This document shows, piece by piece, positions 27,501-34,951 of a DNA stretch of 64,000 nt (position 1 is its first letter; each line of letters opens with the position of its first letter). The notes beneath the pieces are model-generated. The model searched no databases. It had not been told where the DNA came from and was given only the letters and a program-made list of their open reading frames with translations. Both the position numbers and the translations under genes were made by a program. The DNA lies in the NCBI GenBank assembly GCA_026131555.1, contig JAMXJH010000010.1:1-64000 (forward strand), written 5' to 3'. Source of the DNA: Aerococcaceae bacterium NML190073. Lineage in GTDB: Bacteria > Bacillota > Bacilli > Lactobacillales > Aerococcaceae.

Positions 27501-30500
27501 ATGTTGACGTGAAAGCAACACAAGCAGAAGCAGTGGGAGCCCTTGCTCACACATTGGATAATTCGCGCGTTGAATATGTAAGTGCAGAAGGGAATGTGGC
27601 AGGACGTGTATTGGCAGCAGGGTTAATCGGTGTTGCTGATAAAGGTTCACGCATTTCAAACAGCTCATTTGTCGGACGAGTGTCCAGCGCGCAATCAGCA
27701 GCCGGTCTAGTAGGACGGATTACAAGAGGCAGTAGTGTCGATAAGAGTTTTGCAGATATCAATATTGGAGGAAGCTTGAACTCAACCGATCGACTCGGCG
27801 GTTTGGCTTCCGAGATCAATGAAGGAGGTAGTTTGACTAACTCCTATGTTAAAGGTTATATCTCTAACTACGGTGAAGGGGATGCAAGTGTCGGAGGAGC
27901 AGTGGGAATAATTTTTGGTCCACATGACAGACAAGATATCGGACAGATTAGTAATGTCATCAGTTATGTCAAAGTATTGAATGGCGCGAACTTTATTGGT
28001 AATTTGCAATATTTGACAAAAACAGAGAAAAACTTAAGTCATAATTATGTTGTAGATGCTGTTGTAACAGGAAATCATGCCGAACATGAAAGCTTATCTC
28101 GTTTATCGCAAGCAGAAGCGGATCGTCGCATCGCAACGATGTATACTAATCCAATCCATACACATGCAACACTGACCAATGCCTCTCGTGTGAATTATTC
28201 AAAAGTAAGAGATTACCGTTCAGATTACACCAAAGCATATCGTAATATGGAAAAACTGTTGCCATTGTACGATCGTCATACAATCGTCAAAGAAGGTAAC
28301 AAATTAAATCTTGCTGACACATGGAACCAAAAAGAGATTGAATCTGTTATCCCATACATCAATGATCAAATCGCAACTCATTTCTACAAAAATAAAAATC
28401 AAATTAACAAATTATTAGTTCGCTATACAGACGGCACGAAAGAGTTTGTTAACTTGAACAATCCAACAGAGTTTTCAACAACCGGAATTGTAGAATATAC
28501 CATTGAAGGAAAAGGCGTTGCTTACCATGCGAATCAGTTGATTAAAGATAACCAAGCATTAGTGTCTGAAATTATGACACTTATCAACTCCACGGAGTTT
28601 AATTACGAACTATTCAATCCTGCCAATTTAGCAGAGTGGGAAGCAAAAGATCGTGATATTCGTTTAGAGAAATTATATTTGAGAGACAGTTTCGCGATTG
28701 TCAAACCTAAAATGGAAAAAATCCTCTCAGGGTTATTGGATAATACCGCAGTAGGAGATTACACGTCCGGTTCATTACATGAATATATGAAACATTACTT
28801 GCGCGATAATGTGAAAGCATTATTAGTAGGAAGCACATATTTAGAGCGCTGGTACAGTTTCTCAAATGTACTGGACACGTTGTTATACGGAATGTCCACC
28901 TACAATAGCAAAGCGGACAGTTTGGAACTTGTGACCGATTTAGGAAGTGATTCTATTGATACACTCAAATCATTTGCGACACAAGCCACATACGCTCAAG
29001 TATTCTCTAAATACACGGGAATATCAGGCTTAACGGACTTCGTGAAGAAAAATTATGACCTTCATAAAGATAATGAAACAACAATTGATGATTGGTTCAA
29101 ATCCGTGTCGAAAGCATACATTGTTACGCGTGATTCACAATCAAAACCAGAACGAAAAGGGGAAATATTCAAGCGATTGTCCATTCCGGAATTCCAACGT
29201 ATGTTGTTGCCGCTTCTGACAATTAAAGAAGAACATGTTTATGCAATTATGAGTTCAAACAGTATCTCATTCGGTATTTTTGATACGTATATGGATGGTG
29301 TTACGAAAAACTATTCAAATTACGAACAAAAATTAGCTGAAGTAAGACGCAAAATAGATGATACAGCGGATGCTATTCAACGTTACTTCGATGTATTATA
29401 TCGTATTTTGAATGCTCAATCTGTGCAACGACTTCTGGAAACAAACTTGGAAGTATTTGATACATATGAAGCCGGATATGATTGGTCGGACGAATACGGA
29501 CCGGGTGCATTTGAGTCTGTGAAGGCCTTTGCAGCACCTATCGGCAGATGGCAACCGTTGAATACCGGAGCATCGGCGTATGCGCCTGTTGCTTGGAATA
29601 TTGAGTTGGTTCATTACGCTAAAGGTCGCCTATTATCTGAGAAAGGTTGGTCAACGTTAACCCATGAGCATATGCATAACTTAGATGATCGCGTGATTCT
29701 GGGCGGATATGGCAAACGATTCGGACATGGGGCAGAGAGTTATGCAATGGGATTATTCCAATCGCATGGTACATTGACAGATACAATTGGGTTTAACTTA
29801 ATTTACAAAGATGATACATCCGGCAAACAATTTGCGATTCATAATGCCTCACCGGAACGTTTCAATTCAATGACAGATTTAGAACAGTATATGAGACGTG
29901 CTTTCGATGTGTTATATACGTTGGAAGCTGCTGAAGCGGAAGCAATGATTTCCAAAGGAGCAAACTACATTAAGAATAATTATCGCGTAATTCGTGGTGA
30001 ACCGGGGTACGAAACACACCGAGCGGATGTAATTCGCAGTATCACGAATGAACTCCAGAATAAGACGCTTTCTCGTGATTTGCTCGTTGACTTAGGAATT
30101 GTATCTAAATTGATACCGGACAGATACTACGGATTAGATGACTACATTCAAGTAGATATGTTCGATGCACAATTCGGTATTATGGAGAATTCTGAAGGTG
30201 CTTCAGGAGGATTAACTTTCCGACGTGTTGCCTTTGAATTGCTTGCAGAGAAAGGTTACTATGAAGGAATGATTCCTTACATTTCGAACCAATATGCATC
30301 GGATGCTTTCAAAGAAACCGGCAAAGTTATTTCAGATACCTTTATTCTTAAGAAAATATTTGGAGAGCAATATGAAGATTTCAAAGAATTTAGAAAAGAT
30401 ATGCTCAAACGTCGCCATGAAGCTGCTCAACATCTAAAACCTGTACAAATTTTCTACGGGAACAGATGGAATTATCAAGTAAACAGTTATCAAGATATTG

Positions 30501-30646
30501 TAAACTTGATGAAACAAGAAATGAACAAAAATAATCGTTACGCTATTCAAACTCTGAAGCGTGATATCTACCGCGCGTTCTTCCAACAAACAAATGAATT
30601 TAGAGATTCAATTTATAAGGATACGTTGCCAACGAATCAACCATAA
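24530..30646 (+). CDS. LysM-anchored M26-type zinc metalloprotease (ZmpB/IgA1-protease-like)
   Basis: A 2038-residue secreted protease. The signal peptide ends near residue 31. Two LysM modules follow (103-166 and 201-264, each with IQWGDTL), then a Pro/Glu-rich linker (about 270-365) and five FIVAR-like helical repeats (about 366-800, each with KTPxSI or close). A GLUG/beta-helix region (about 905-1180, repeated AAGLVG-like units) leads into the M26 peptidase. The zinc site is HEHMH (1712-1716) with E1736 in GHGAES, at the spacing of streptococcal IgA1 proteases and Zmps. There is no LPXTG or membrane anchor, so LysM probably holds it on the wall. GTG 24530 follows SD AAAGGAGG. Likely targets are host glycoproteins; the true substrate is unknown. 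Confidence 0.9.
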   Translation: MKVLKKSKGKWIAVSLAAAAMVLTNQAVSAQETETPEAHQSSVIETTEQMPDIESETLQEGTVSISENTAIVSLIEETPISGTEANPLATEQQRALENITPEWKVNSVAQIKNEVERQSALGLSDYVIQWGDTLFNISQVANANLSQLLELNQIDNPDLIYTGEVLKGVLYRQQQVEEKVETLNKVQEEQHLSQERMTNTWSANSVAVIQQEINRQSQRGLDAYVIQWGDTLYNLSQAAGTTVDRLVQQNSIVNPDLIYTGALLKGVLPLNPPIILKDPELIFDKPEADKSTEEKSAVPGNYPTVELPIAELPPMEEKPQVNTKPKAEQPEQPRVEHPPLEQPKTEPDSQQVPQTAPTAPEKPTLSIERYVEAYNALKTRLSANDDELLTNKTPNSIASYTATKEMIRNDAIALEDRLSNMVTQAELDEVSALLERRLNQLNEAAQMLVERIDVTTLSRLVEAIPTMPVMEGKTPSSITAYQERRNALQSPLDEALQHARTIVANPNVTSAELVQASERLNEVYTQINQASSLLQNQANKTNAQEAANSLNTLVTALDSLDTNNKTPRTIASFRNALNQANTALTALNQGIANLDIAQTDLDRLSQTVTSAHQALAVAQSQLVDKGDKTTLHQLWLSLREQVSKEGKTPNSIQAYEEAIARLFNEQNEVDDSASRVLKDVNATQEEVDAQVALVQAVKNKENQAKALLVDQADKTVARNTQRELQETLALSERVEVANKTPESVAAFSAAKEEAKRLQVALTTLLADANATQMAVNSAQRAANQAKEALVRAQSQLQEQPKAEQPIELLSKKIEFRNVSNAHLYRLSEGKHMVKLLHLDAAPTDVNNLFIKVDLEDDKEVWLNVNNVKLVNNEYVVTGRLPELVQFNSADAVQENYSIRVAKKSTEQGVYTSFKQLIEAIRQNTSGTFIIGSDLTATEIPKDVNSSSYLEDITFTGTLKSKDNHRFTIYDLKKSLFKDLFNATISNIHLANVDVKATQAEAVGALAHTLDNSRVEYVSAEGNVAGRVLAAGLIGVADKGSRISNSSFVGRVSSAQSAAGLVGRITRGSSVDKSFADINIGGSLNSTDRLGGLASEINEGGSLTNSYVKGYISNYGEGDASVGGAVGIIFGPHDRQDIGQISNVISYVKVLNGANFIGNLQYLTKTEKNLSHNYVVDAVVTGNHAEHESLSRLSQAEADRRIATMYTNPIHTHATLTNASRVNYSKVRDYRSDYTKAYRNMEKLLPLYDRHTIVKEGNKLNLADTWNQKEIESVIPYINDQIATHFYKNKNQINKLLVRYTDGTKEFVNLNNPTEFSTTGIVEYTIEGKGVAYHANQLIKDNQALVSEIMTLINSTEFNYELFNPANLAEWEAKDRDIRLEKLYLRDSFAIVKPKMEKILSGLLDNTAVGDYTSGSLHEYMKHYLRDNVKALLVGSTYLERWYSFSNVLDTLLYGMSTYNSKADSLELVTDLGSDSIDTLKSFATQATYAQVFSKYTGISGLTDFVKKNYDLHKDNETTIDDWFKSVSKAYIVTRDSQSKPERKGEIFKRLSIPEFQRMLLPLLTIKEEHVYAIMSSNSISFGIFDTYMDGVTKNYSNYEQKLAEVRRKIDDTADAIQRYFDVLYRILNAQSVQRLLETNLEVFDTYEAGYDWSDEYGPGAFESVKAFAAPIGRWQPLNTGASAYAPVAWNIELVHYAKGRLLSEKGWSTLTHEHMHNLDDRVILGGYGKRFGHGAESYAMGLFQSHGTLTDTIGFNLIYKDDTSGKQFAIHNASPERFNSMTDLEQYMRRAFDVLYTLEAAEAEAMISKGANYIKNNYRVIRGEPGYETHRADVIRSITNELQNKTLSRDLLVDLGIVSKLIPDRYYGLDDYIQVDMFDAQFGIMENSEGASGGLTFRRVAFELLAEKGYYEGMIPYISNQYASDAFKETGKVISDTFILKKIFGEQYEDFKEFRKDMLKRRHEAAQHLKPVQIFYGNRWNYQVNSYQDIVNLMKQEMNKNNRYAIQTLKRDIYRAFFQQTNEFRDSIYKDTLPTNQP

Positions 30647-30659
30647 TGTGTAGAGAGGT

Positions 30660-30825
30660 ATGCACATTTCGATTGTACTTGTCAGAATAGCTACCAAGGA
30701 GTGTTAACTTGATTGATACTTAGCGATTGGTTAGACAAAGACTAATTCAAGCGGAATAAGTGTGTGAAACACTTTTAAGTTGTAATGGCAAAATCGACGG
30801 ACCACATAAGGTGGAAGTTGTGCGA
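30660..30825 (+). other. Non-coding stretch with several predicted hairpins
   Basis: No gene lies between the protease and the LOG gene (30647-30963). Reading down the stretch I find GGTTAG/CTAATT (around 30729), AAGTGT-GTGAA-ACACTT (30758-30774) and CCAC-ATAAG-GTGG (around 30812), followed by the terminator below. No known riboswitch consensus or T-box core (TGGNACCGCG) is present. It may be a small RNA or a long leader/3' UTR. Confidence 0.35.
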
Positions 30826-30876
30826 GAAGTTCCCTAACTTTAATTGAGAAATCGTTAAAGGCGGGGGCTTCTTTTT
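30826..30876 (+). terminator. Terminator closing the 30.7-kb non-coding stretch
   Basis: GAAGTTCCC pairs with GGGGGCTTC (two G-U), an inner CTTTAA/TTAAAG stem extends it, and five T follow. It may end the protease transcript or a separate RNA. Confidence 0.7.
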
Positions 30877-30963
30877 GGTGTGAGGGCGGAATGGCGCATC
30901 TTGCTATCTATTCAGACTTAATTTAGAATATTGATAGCGAAACGATGATGAAAGGGTGTTTGG

Positions 30964-31530
30964 ATGAATATCACGGTGTATTGTGGGGCAAATGTAGGGA
31001 ATAACGGCAAATACAGACAGGTCGCACAAGAACTTGGACACTGGATTGCAACGAATGGGCACACATTAGTATATGGTGGCGGTAAAGTTGGGTTAATGGC
31101 AATTGTTGCGGATACTGTCTTGGCATTAGGAGGGCGTGTGATTGGCATTATGCCGACTTTTCTGCGCGATCGGGAGTTGGCGCATAGCGACTTGAGTGAA
31201 TTGAGAATTGTAGAGAATATGTCGGATAGAAAGCGTCAAATGATTGATTTGGGGGATGTGTTTATTGCTTTGCCGGGAGGTCCAGGGACGCTAGAAGAAA
31301 TTACGGAAGTGATTTCATGGTCGCGCATCGGGCAAAATGCGCATCCTTGTATCGTTTTCAACGCAGATAATTTCTACGATTTGTTGGAGCAACATTATAA
31401 TTATATGGTAGAAGAAGGTTTCTTGACGCAAGTAGAGCGAGATAAAGTGTTGTTCTCAAACAATTTGTCGGAGATGGAAACGTTCATTTCCACTTACCAA
31501 GCACCGGAAGTGAGAGAATATGGTGTTTAA
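30964..31530 (+). CDS. LOG-family (TIGR00730) nucleotide 5'-monophosphate phosphoribohydrolase
   Basis: A 188-residue Rossmann-type protein of the LOG family, members of which release the base from (cytokinin-like) nucleoside monophosphates. The signatures are YGGGKVGLM and PGGPGTLEEITE; the arginine in ENMSDRKRQMID is also conserved. The bacterial role is usually purine nucleotide turnover and is not fixed here. ATG 30964 follows an SD-like AAGGGTG. It overlaps the next gene by 11 bases, so the two are co-translated. Confidence 0.9.
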   Translation: MNITVYCGANVGNNGKYRQVAQELGHWIATNGHTLVYGGGKVGLMAIVADTVLALGGRVIGIMPTFLRDRELAHSDLSELRIVENMSDRKRQMIDLGDVFIALPGGPGTLEEITEVISWSRIGQNAHPCIVFNADNFYDLLEQHYNYMVEEGFLTQVERDKVLFSNNLSEMETFISTYQAPEVREYGV

Positions 31531-32455
31531 TGAGTTTGTTTTTTATGGATTTATTGTTAAGGCGGAACTACAACAAGCACTCGCTTATTTGAAACAGTTT
31601 GCTAATCAGCACAAGCGTCTTGAACGATATGTATCGCTCTTTGAAGAGGAACAGTACATTTCCTATGAGGTGGATACTTATTTGAATACACTTCTTGAGC
31701 AATATCAACGTTACTATCGAGAGGTATTCTTCTTAGAGAAATCTGAACAATGTGCAAGTGAGCTGTTACGTCAAAGGCTGATTGATTTTTTTGATATCAA
31801 AAATTCGGATTGTTCCTTGGAAGAAGTGGAAACAAATTATGTAGCGACTGCTATTCGTGAGCGAGGCTTTCAGTTCTTAGGGGGAAGAACAAGTGGTTAT
31901 TTGGGTCCGTATATTTGGCGCATTGAGGAAATAGAGGTGTTTGAAGTCGCGCTACCGGAAGGGGTGCAAACATATCGAGTGAAATTTCTGAGTGATTTCT
32001 TAATGACGGGGTGGCTAGATTATTTATCGTTGGGTGAGATAAGTGCAGGCGGATGGACAGATAGGGACGGTATCATCAATTGTGTAAAGGAAACGTATGA
32101 CTTGGATAGTGAGAACTTCATCGTTTCTTTATTGAAGCATGAAGCGCAACACGCGATGGATTTGGCACGGTATAAGCAAATGGCGTCCGAAGATTTGGAG
32201 TATCGTGCTAAATTAGTGGAGTTAATTTACTCAAAGGAGCGCAATTTGTTGAAGGTATTTGTGCATCAAGCTAGAAATTCTGATGTATACAACGGACATT
32301 CATTGGCGGCACATCGTATTGTGAGCCAATTTAAGGAGAAATTATTATTGGATACAGAAGCGTTGCTGCAATTACCAATTGCAGACATCCAGCAGATAGC
32401 GAGACTGATTTTTGAAGAGAGTCATCGAGAAGTTGAGAGAAAGTATCTACGCTGA
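31520..32455 (+). CDS. Putative HEAQH metalloprotein, unknown family
   Basis: A 311-residue soluble protein I do not recognise. It carries a zinc-protease-like HEAQH at 207-211 within SLLKHEAQHAMD and a candidate third ligand, E227, in LEYRAKL, 15 residues on, the spacing pattern of gluzincins. The N-terminal half is helical and charged; the middle (FLGGRTSGYLGPYIWRIEE) may hold a beta domain. It lacks a signal peptide, so it would act in the cytosol. The 11-base overlap with the LOG gene suggests joint function. Proteolytic activity is inference from the motif only. Confidence 0.7.
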   Translation: MVFNEFVFYGFIVKAELQQALAYLKQFANQHKRLERYVSLFEEEQYISYEVDTYLNTLLEQYQRYYREVFFLEKSEQCASELLRQRLIDFFDIKNSDCSLEEVETNYVATAIRERGFQFLGGRTSGYLGPYIWRIEEIEVFEVALPEGVQTYRVKFLSDFLMTGWLDYLSLGEISAGGWTDRDGIINCVKETYDLDSENFIVSLLKHEAQHAMDLARYKQMASEDLEYRAKLVELIYSKERNLLKVFVHQARNSDVYNGHSLAAHRIVSQFKEKLLLDTEALLQLPIADIQQIARLIFEESHREVERKYLR

Positions 32456-32511
32456 GAGACCATTGATTTCAAGGGAAATATGACAACTTCGTAAAGATTA
32501 CAGGGTATCTC

Positions 32512-32540
32512 TTGCGTTGACTTCAAAAATATGCTACACT
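32512..32540 (+). promoter_or_regulatory. Candidate promoter of the rimP-nusA-infB operon
   Basis: -35 TTGCGT (32512-32517), a 17-bp spacer, -10 TACACT (32535-32540) preceded by TGC. Moderately good match; the leader that follows is about 80 nt. Confidence 0.55.
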
Positions 32541-32567
32541 ATGTCCATAGTAAATCGTAGTTGAAAG

Positions 32568-32593
32568 GAGTGAGCGGTGACGCTTGCTCTTTT
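32568..32593 (+). promoter_or_regulatory. Attenuator-like hairpin in the rimP leader
   Basis: GAGTGAGCG and CGCTTGCTC form nine pairs (two G-U) around GTGA, with TTTT directly after. It stands 35 bases before rimP, in the untranslated leader. It has the form of an intrinsic terminator, so it may allow feedback by NusA, encoded in the same operon. Confidence 0.6.
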
Positions 32594-32627
32594 CGTATTA
32601 TTAAACCATTAAGATGAGAGGTGAAAT

Positions 32628-33101
32628 ATGAGTGCAATTATAGACAAAGTGACGCCAATTATTGAACCGATTGTAGAGGCTCAAGGGTGCCAACTCGTTG
32701 ATATTGAGTATGTCAAGGAAGGTCGTTCGTGGTTTTTGCGTGTGTATGCGGATAAGCCGGAACGTATTGATATTGATGATTGTGCCCGCATTAGCGAACA
32801 AGTGAGCGAGGCTTTGGACTTAATTAAGCCGGATCCGTTTCCGGAGGCGTATTTTTTGGAGGTGTCATCACCGGGAGCAGAGCGTCCGTTAAAGACGGAA
32901 GCTGCGATTCAAGCTGCTGTGGGCGAATATGTTCATCTTAGCTATTACGCTCCGCAATATGGCGAGAAATTCCACGAAGGAACACTCGTTGACGTGAATG
33001 ATGCGGTTTATGTATTGGAAGTTCAAGTTAAAACGGTGAAAAAACGTCTGGAAATTGACAAGAAAGCCGTTGCAAAAGCAAGATTAGCAATTAAGTTTTA
33101 A
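32628..33101 (+). CDS. rimP: Ribosome maturation factor RimP
   Basis: A 157-residue cytosolic factor needed for 30S subunit maturation. Family marks are LVDIEYVKEG, WFLRVYADKP, the region ISEQVSEALD and EVSSPGAERPL. ATG 32628 has SD GAGAGGTG. It heads the conserved rimP-nusA-ylxR-ylxQ-infB-rbfA operon. Confidence 0.96.
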   Translation: MSAIIDKVTPIIEPIVEAQGCQLVDIEYVKEGRSWFLRVYADKPERIDIDDCARISEQVSEALDLIKPDPFPEAYFLEVSSPGAERPLKTEAAIQAAVGEYVHLSYYAPQYGEKFHEGTLVDVNDAVYVLEVQVKTVKKRLEIDKKAVAKARLAIKF

Positions 33102-33125
33102 TAAATGGGTGAGAGGATTTGAATC

Positions 33126-34271
33126 ATGAGTAAAGAATTAGTGAAAGCTATGCAAGTGCTTGAAGAAGAAAAGGGGATTTCGCGCGCTATCATCAAGGAA
33201 GCGTTAGAATCTGCTTTAGAATTAGCTTACAAGAAAAATTATGATCAAGCACAAAACGTGGAAGTAGTCTTCGATGAGAAAAAAGGGAGTATCAAAGTGT
33301 TCTCCGTTAAAGAAGTTGTCGAAACAAACTACGATAGCACACTAGAAATCAGCTTGGAAGAAGCACTAAAAATTAATCGTGCTTACGAAATCGGTGACAA
33401 AATCAAGTTTGAGGTAACGCCAAAAGATTTCGGGCGCATTGCGACACAAACGGCCAAGCATGTAATTATGCAACGCATCCGTGAAGCAGAGCGTGAGATT
33501 GTCTTCGAAGAATACAGCCAGTATCAGGATGAGATTTTGACCGGGACGGTTGAACGTCAAGATGCGCGCTTCGTTTATGTGAATTTAGGACGCATTGAAG
33601 CAGTGATGCCGGTAAGCGAACAAATTCCGACTGAACAATTCGCAATGGATCAACGTATCAAAGTATATGTTGCTAAAGTTGAGAAAACCAACAAAGGTCC
33701 ACAAGTAGTTGTCAGCCGTGCGCATGCCGATTTCCTACGCCGATTATTCGAGCAAGAAGTGCCGGAAATTTATGACGGTATTGTGGAAATTATGGGAATT
33801 GCACGCGAGGCAGGCGATCGCTCTAAAGTTGCGGTACGTTCGCGTGACAAAAATATTGACCCGGTCGGCACATGTGTCGGTCAGAAAGGTCAACGTGTGC
33901 AAGCCATTGTGAACGAATTGAATGGTGAGAACATGGATATCGTCGAGTGGCATGAAGATCCGACGATTTTTATCCGTAATGCGATGAGTCCGGCAGAAGT
34001 GGTCGATGTTATCTTCGATGAAGCAAATCATTCTTGCATCGTAGTGGTGCCGGATTATCAATTGTCGCTTGCTATCGGCAAAAAGGGACAAAATGCCCGC
34101 CTTGCAGCGCGTTTAACAACATATAAGATTGACATTAAATCAGAATCCGCTTATGCAGCTTACTTGGAAGAATTGGCGAATCAACCGGTGATTGAAGCAC
34201 AGGAAGTGAGCGAGTTAACTCAAGAGGAAGCTGTCGATACAGTGTCAGAAGCATTACCGGAAGAAGTATAA
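33126..34271 (+). CDS. nusA: Transcription termination/antitermination factor NusA
   Basis: It binds RNA polymerase and nascent RNA, tuning pausing, termination and antitermination. It has 381 residues. The N-terminal polymerase-binding domain (1-125) precedes an S1 domain (about 132-200, ILTGTVERQDARFVYVNLG) and two KH domains (about 230-345, DPVGTCVGQKGQRVQAI and LAIGKKGQNARLAARLT). A short acidic tail ends it; the C-terminal acidic repeats of E. coli NusA are absent, as usual in Gram-positives. ATG 33126 follows SD GTGAGAGGA. Confidence 0.96.
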   Translation: MSKELVKAMQVLEEEKGISRAIIKEALESALELAYKKNYDQAQNVEVVFDEKKGSIKVFSVKEVVETNYDSTLEISLEEALKINRAYEIGDKIKFEVTPKDFGRIATQTAKHVIMQRIREAEREIVFEEYSQYQDEILTGTVERQDARFVYVNLGRIEAVMPVSEQIPTEQFAMDQRIKVYVAKVEKTNKGPQVVVSRAHADFLRRLFEQEVPEIYDGIVEIMGIAREAGDRSKVAVRSRDKNIDPVGTCVGQKGQRVQAIVNELNGENMDIVEWHEDPTIFIRNAMSPAEVVDVIFDEANHSCIVVVPDYQLSLAIGKKGQNARLAARLTTYKIDIKSESAYAAYLEELANQPVIEAQEVSELTQEEAVDTVSEALPEEV

Positions 34272-34313
34272 TCAACTTTTTTTGAATGAAAAAGAGTGGA
34301 CGGAGGGAATAAA

Positions 34314-34619
34314 ATGACAACCAAACAACCTCAGCCTAAACGCAAAATTCCGATGCGTAAATGTATTGTTTCGCAAGCGATGTATCCCAAAAAAGAACTC
34401 GTGCGCGTAGTCAAAACAAAGGAAAATGAAATCTTCTTGGATCCGACAGGGCGTCAGAATGGTCGCGGTGCTTATATCGCACTGGAACCCGAGTTGGCAT
34501 TACAAGCTAAGAAAAAACGTACTTTTGACAAAGCATTCGGAATGCAAGTGAGCGATGAATTCTACGATGAATTGTACCGCTATGTAGATCATCAGAAAGC
34601 CCGTAAAGAACTGCTATGA
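34314..34619 (+). CDS. rnpM: YlxR/RnpM-family RNA-binding protein
   Basis: A 101-residue YlxR-family protein; the B. subtilis member has been described as an RNase P modulator. The conserved core is IPMRKCIVSQ, KKELVRVVKT, and DPTGRQNGRGAYI. ATG 34314 follows SD GGAGGGA; the frame upstream to 34296 covers the SD itself. The stop codon overlaps the ylxQ start by four bases. Confidence 0.92.
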   Translation: MTTKQPQPKRKIPMRKCIVSQAMYPKKELVRVVKTKENEIFLDPTGRQNGRGAYIALEPELALQAKKKRTFDKAFGMQVSDEFYDELYRYVDHQKARKELL

Positions 34620-34939
34620 ATTACCAACAAAAACAATTAAATATGTTAGGCTTAGCGATGCGTGCGAGGCAGTTAGTGTCTGGGGATGAATTGGTAAGTG
34701 ACGCAGTTAAGAAACATCGTGTCCACGTCGTTATTTGTGCGAGTGATGCCAGCGAAGCAACGAAAGAGCGTTACATCGCTTTGTGTCAACGAGAGAACAT
34801 CCCTTTGAATTTGACGTATACGAAGTACGACATCAGCTATGCCATCGGCAAAAGCCGCACATTATGTGCTATTTCCGATAAGGGAATGGCGAAGCGCTTT
34901 TTGTCTTATGAAGCAATAGAGCAACCGACAGAAGAATAG
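34616..34939 (+). CDS. ylxQ: YlxQ, L7Ae-family K-turn RNA-binding protein
   Basis: A 107-residue L7Ae/L30e/S12e/Gadd45-fold protein. LNMLGLAMRARQLVSGDELV and VVICASDASEATKE fit the K-turn-binding YlxQ group. It is coupled to rnpM by an ATGA overlap. Its exact job on the ribosome or on RNase P-type RNA is not settled. Confidence 0.9.
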   Translation: MNYQQKQLNMLGLAMRARQLVSGDELVSDAVKKHRVHVVICASDASEATKERYIALCQRENIPLNLTYTKYDISYAIGKSRTLCAISDKGMAKRFLSYEAIEQPTEE

Positions 34940-34951
34940 GAAGGTGAGCAC

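Noticed and set aside
30780-30876. T-box riboswitch in front of the LOG gene
   Set aside because: A GGTGG and a terminator are present, but the T-box core TGGNACCGCG and a specifier loop are missing, and LOG is not an amino-acid gene.
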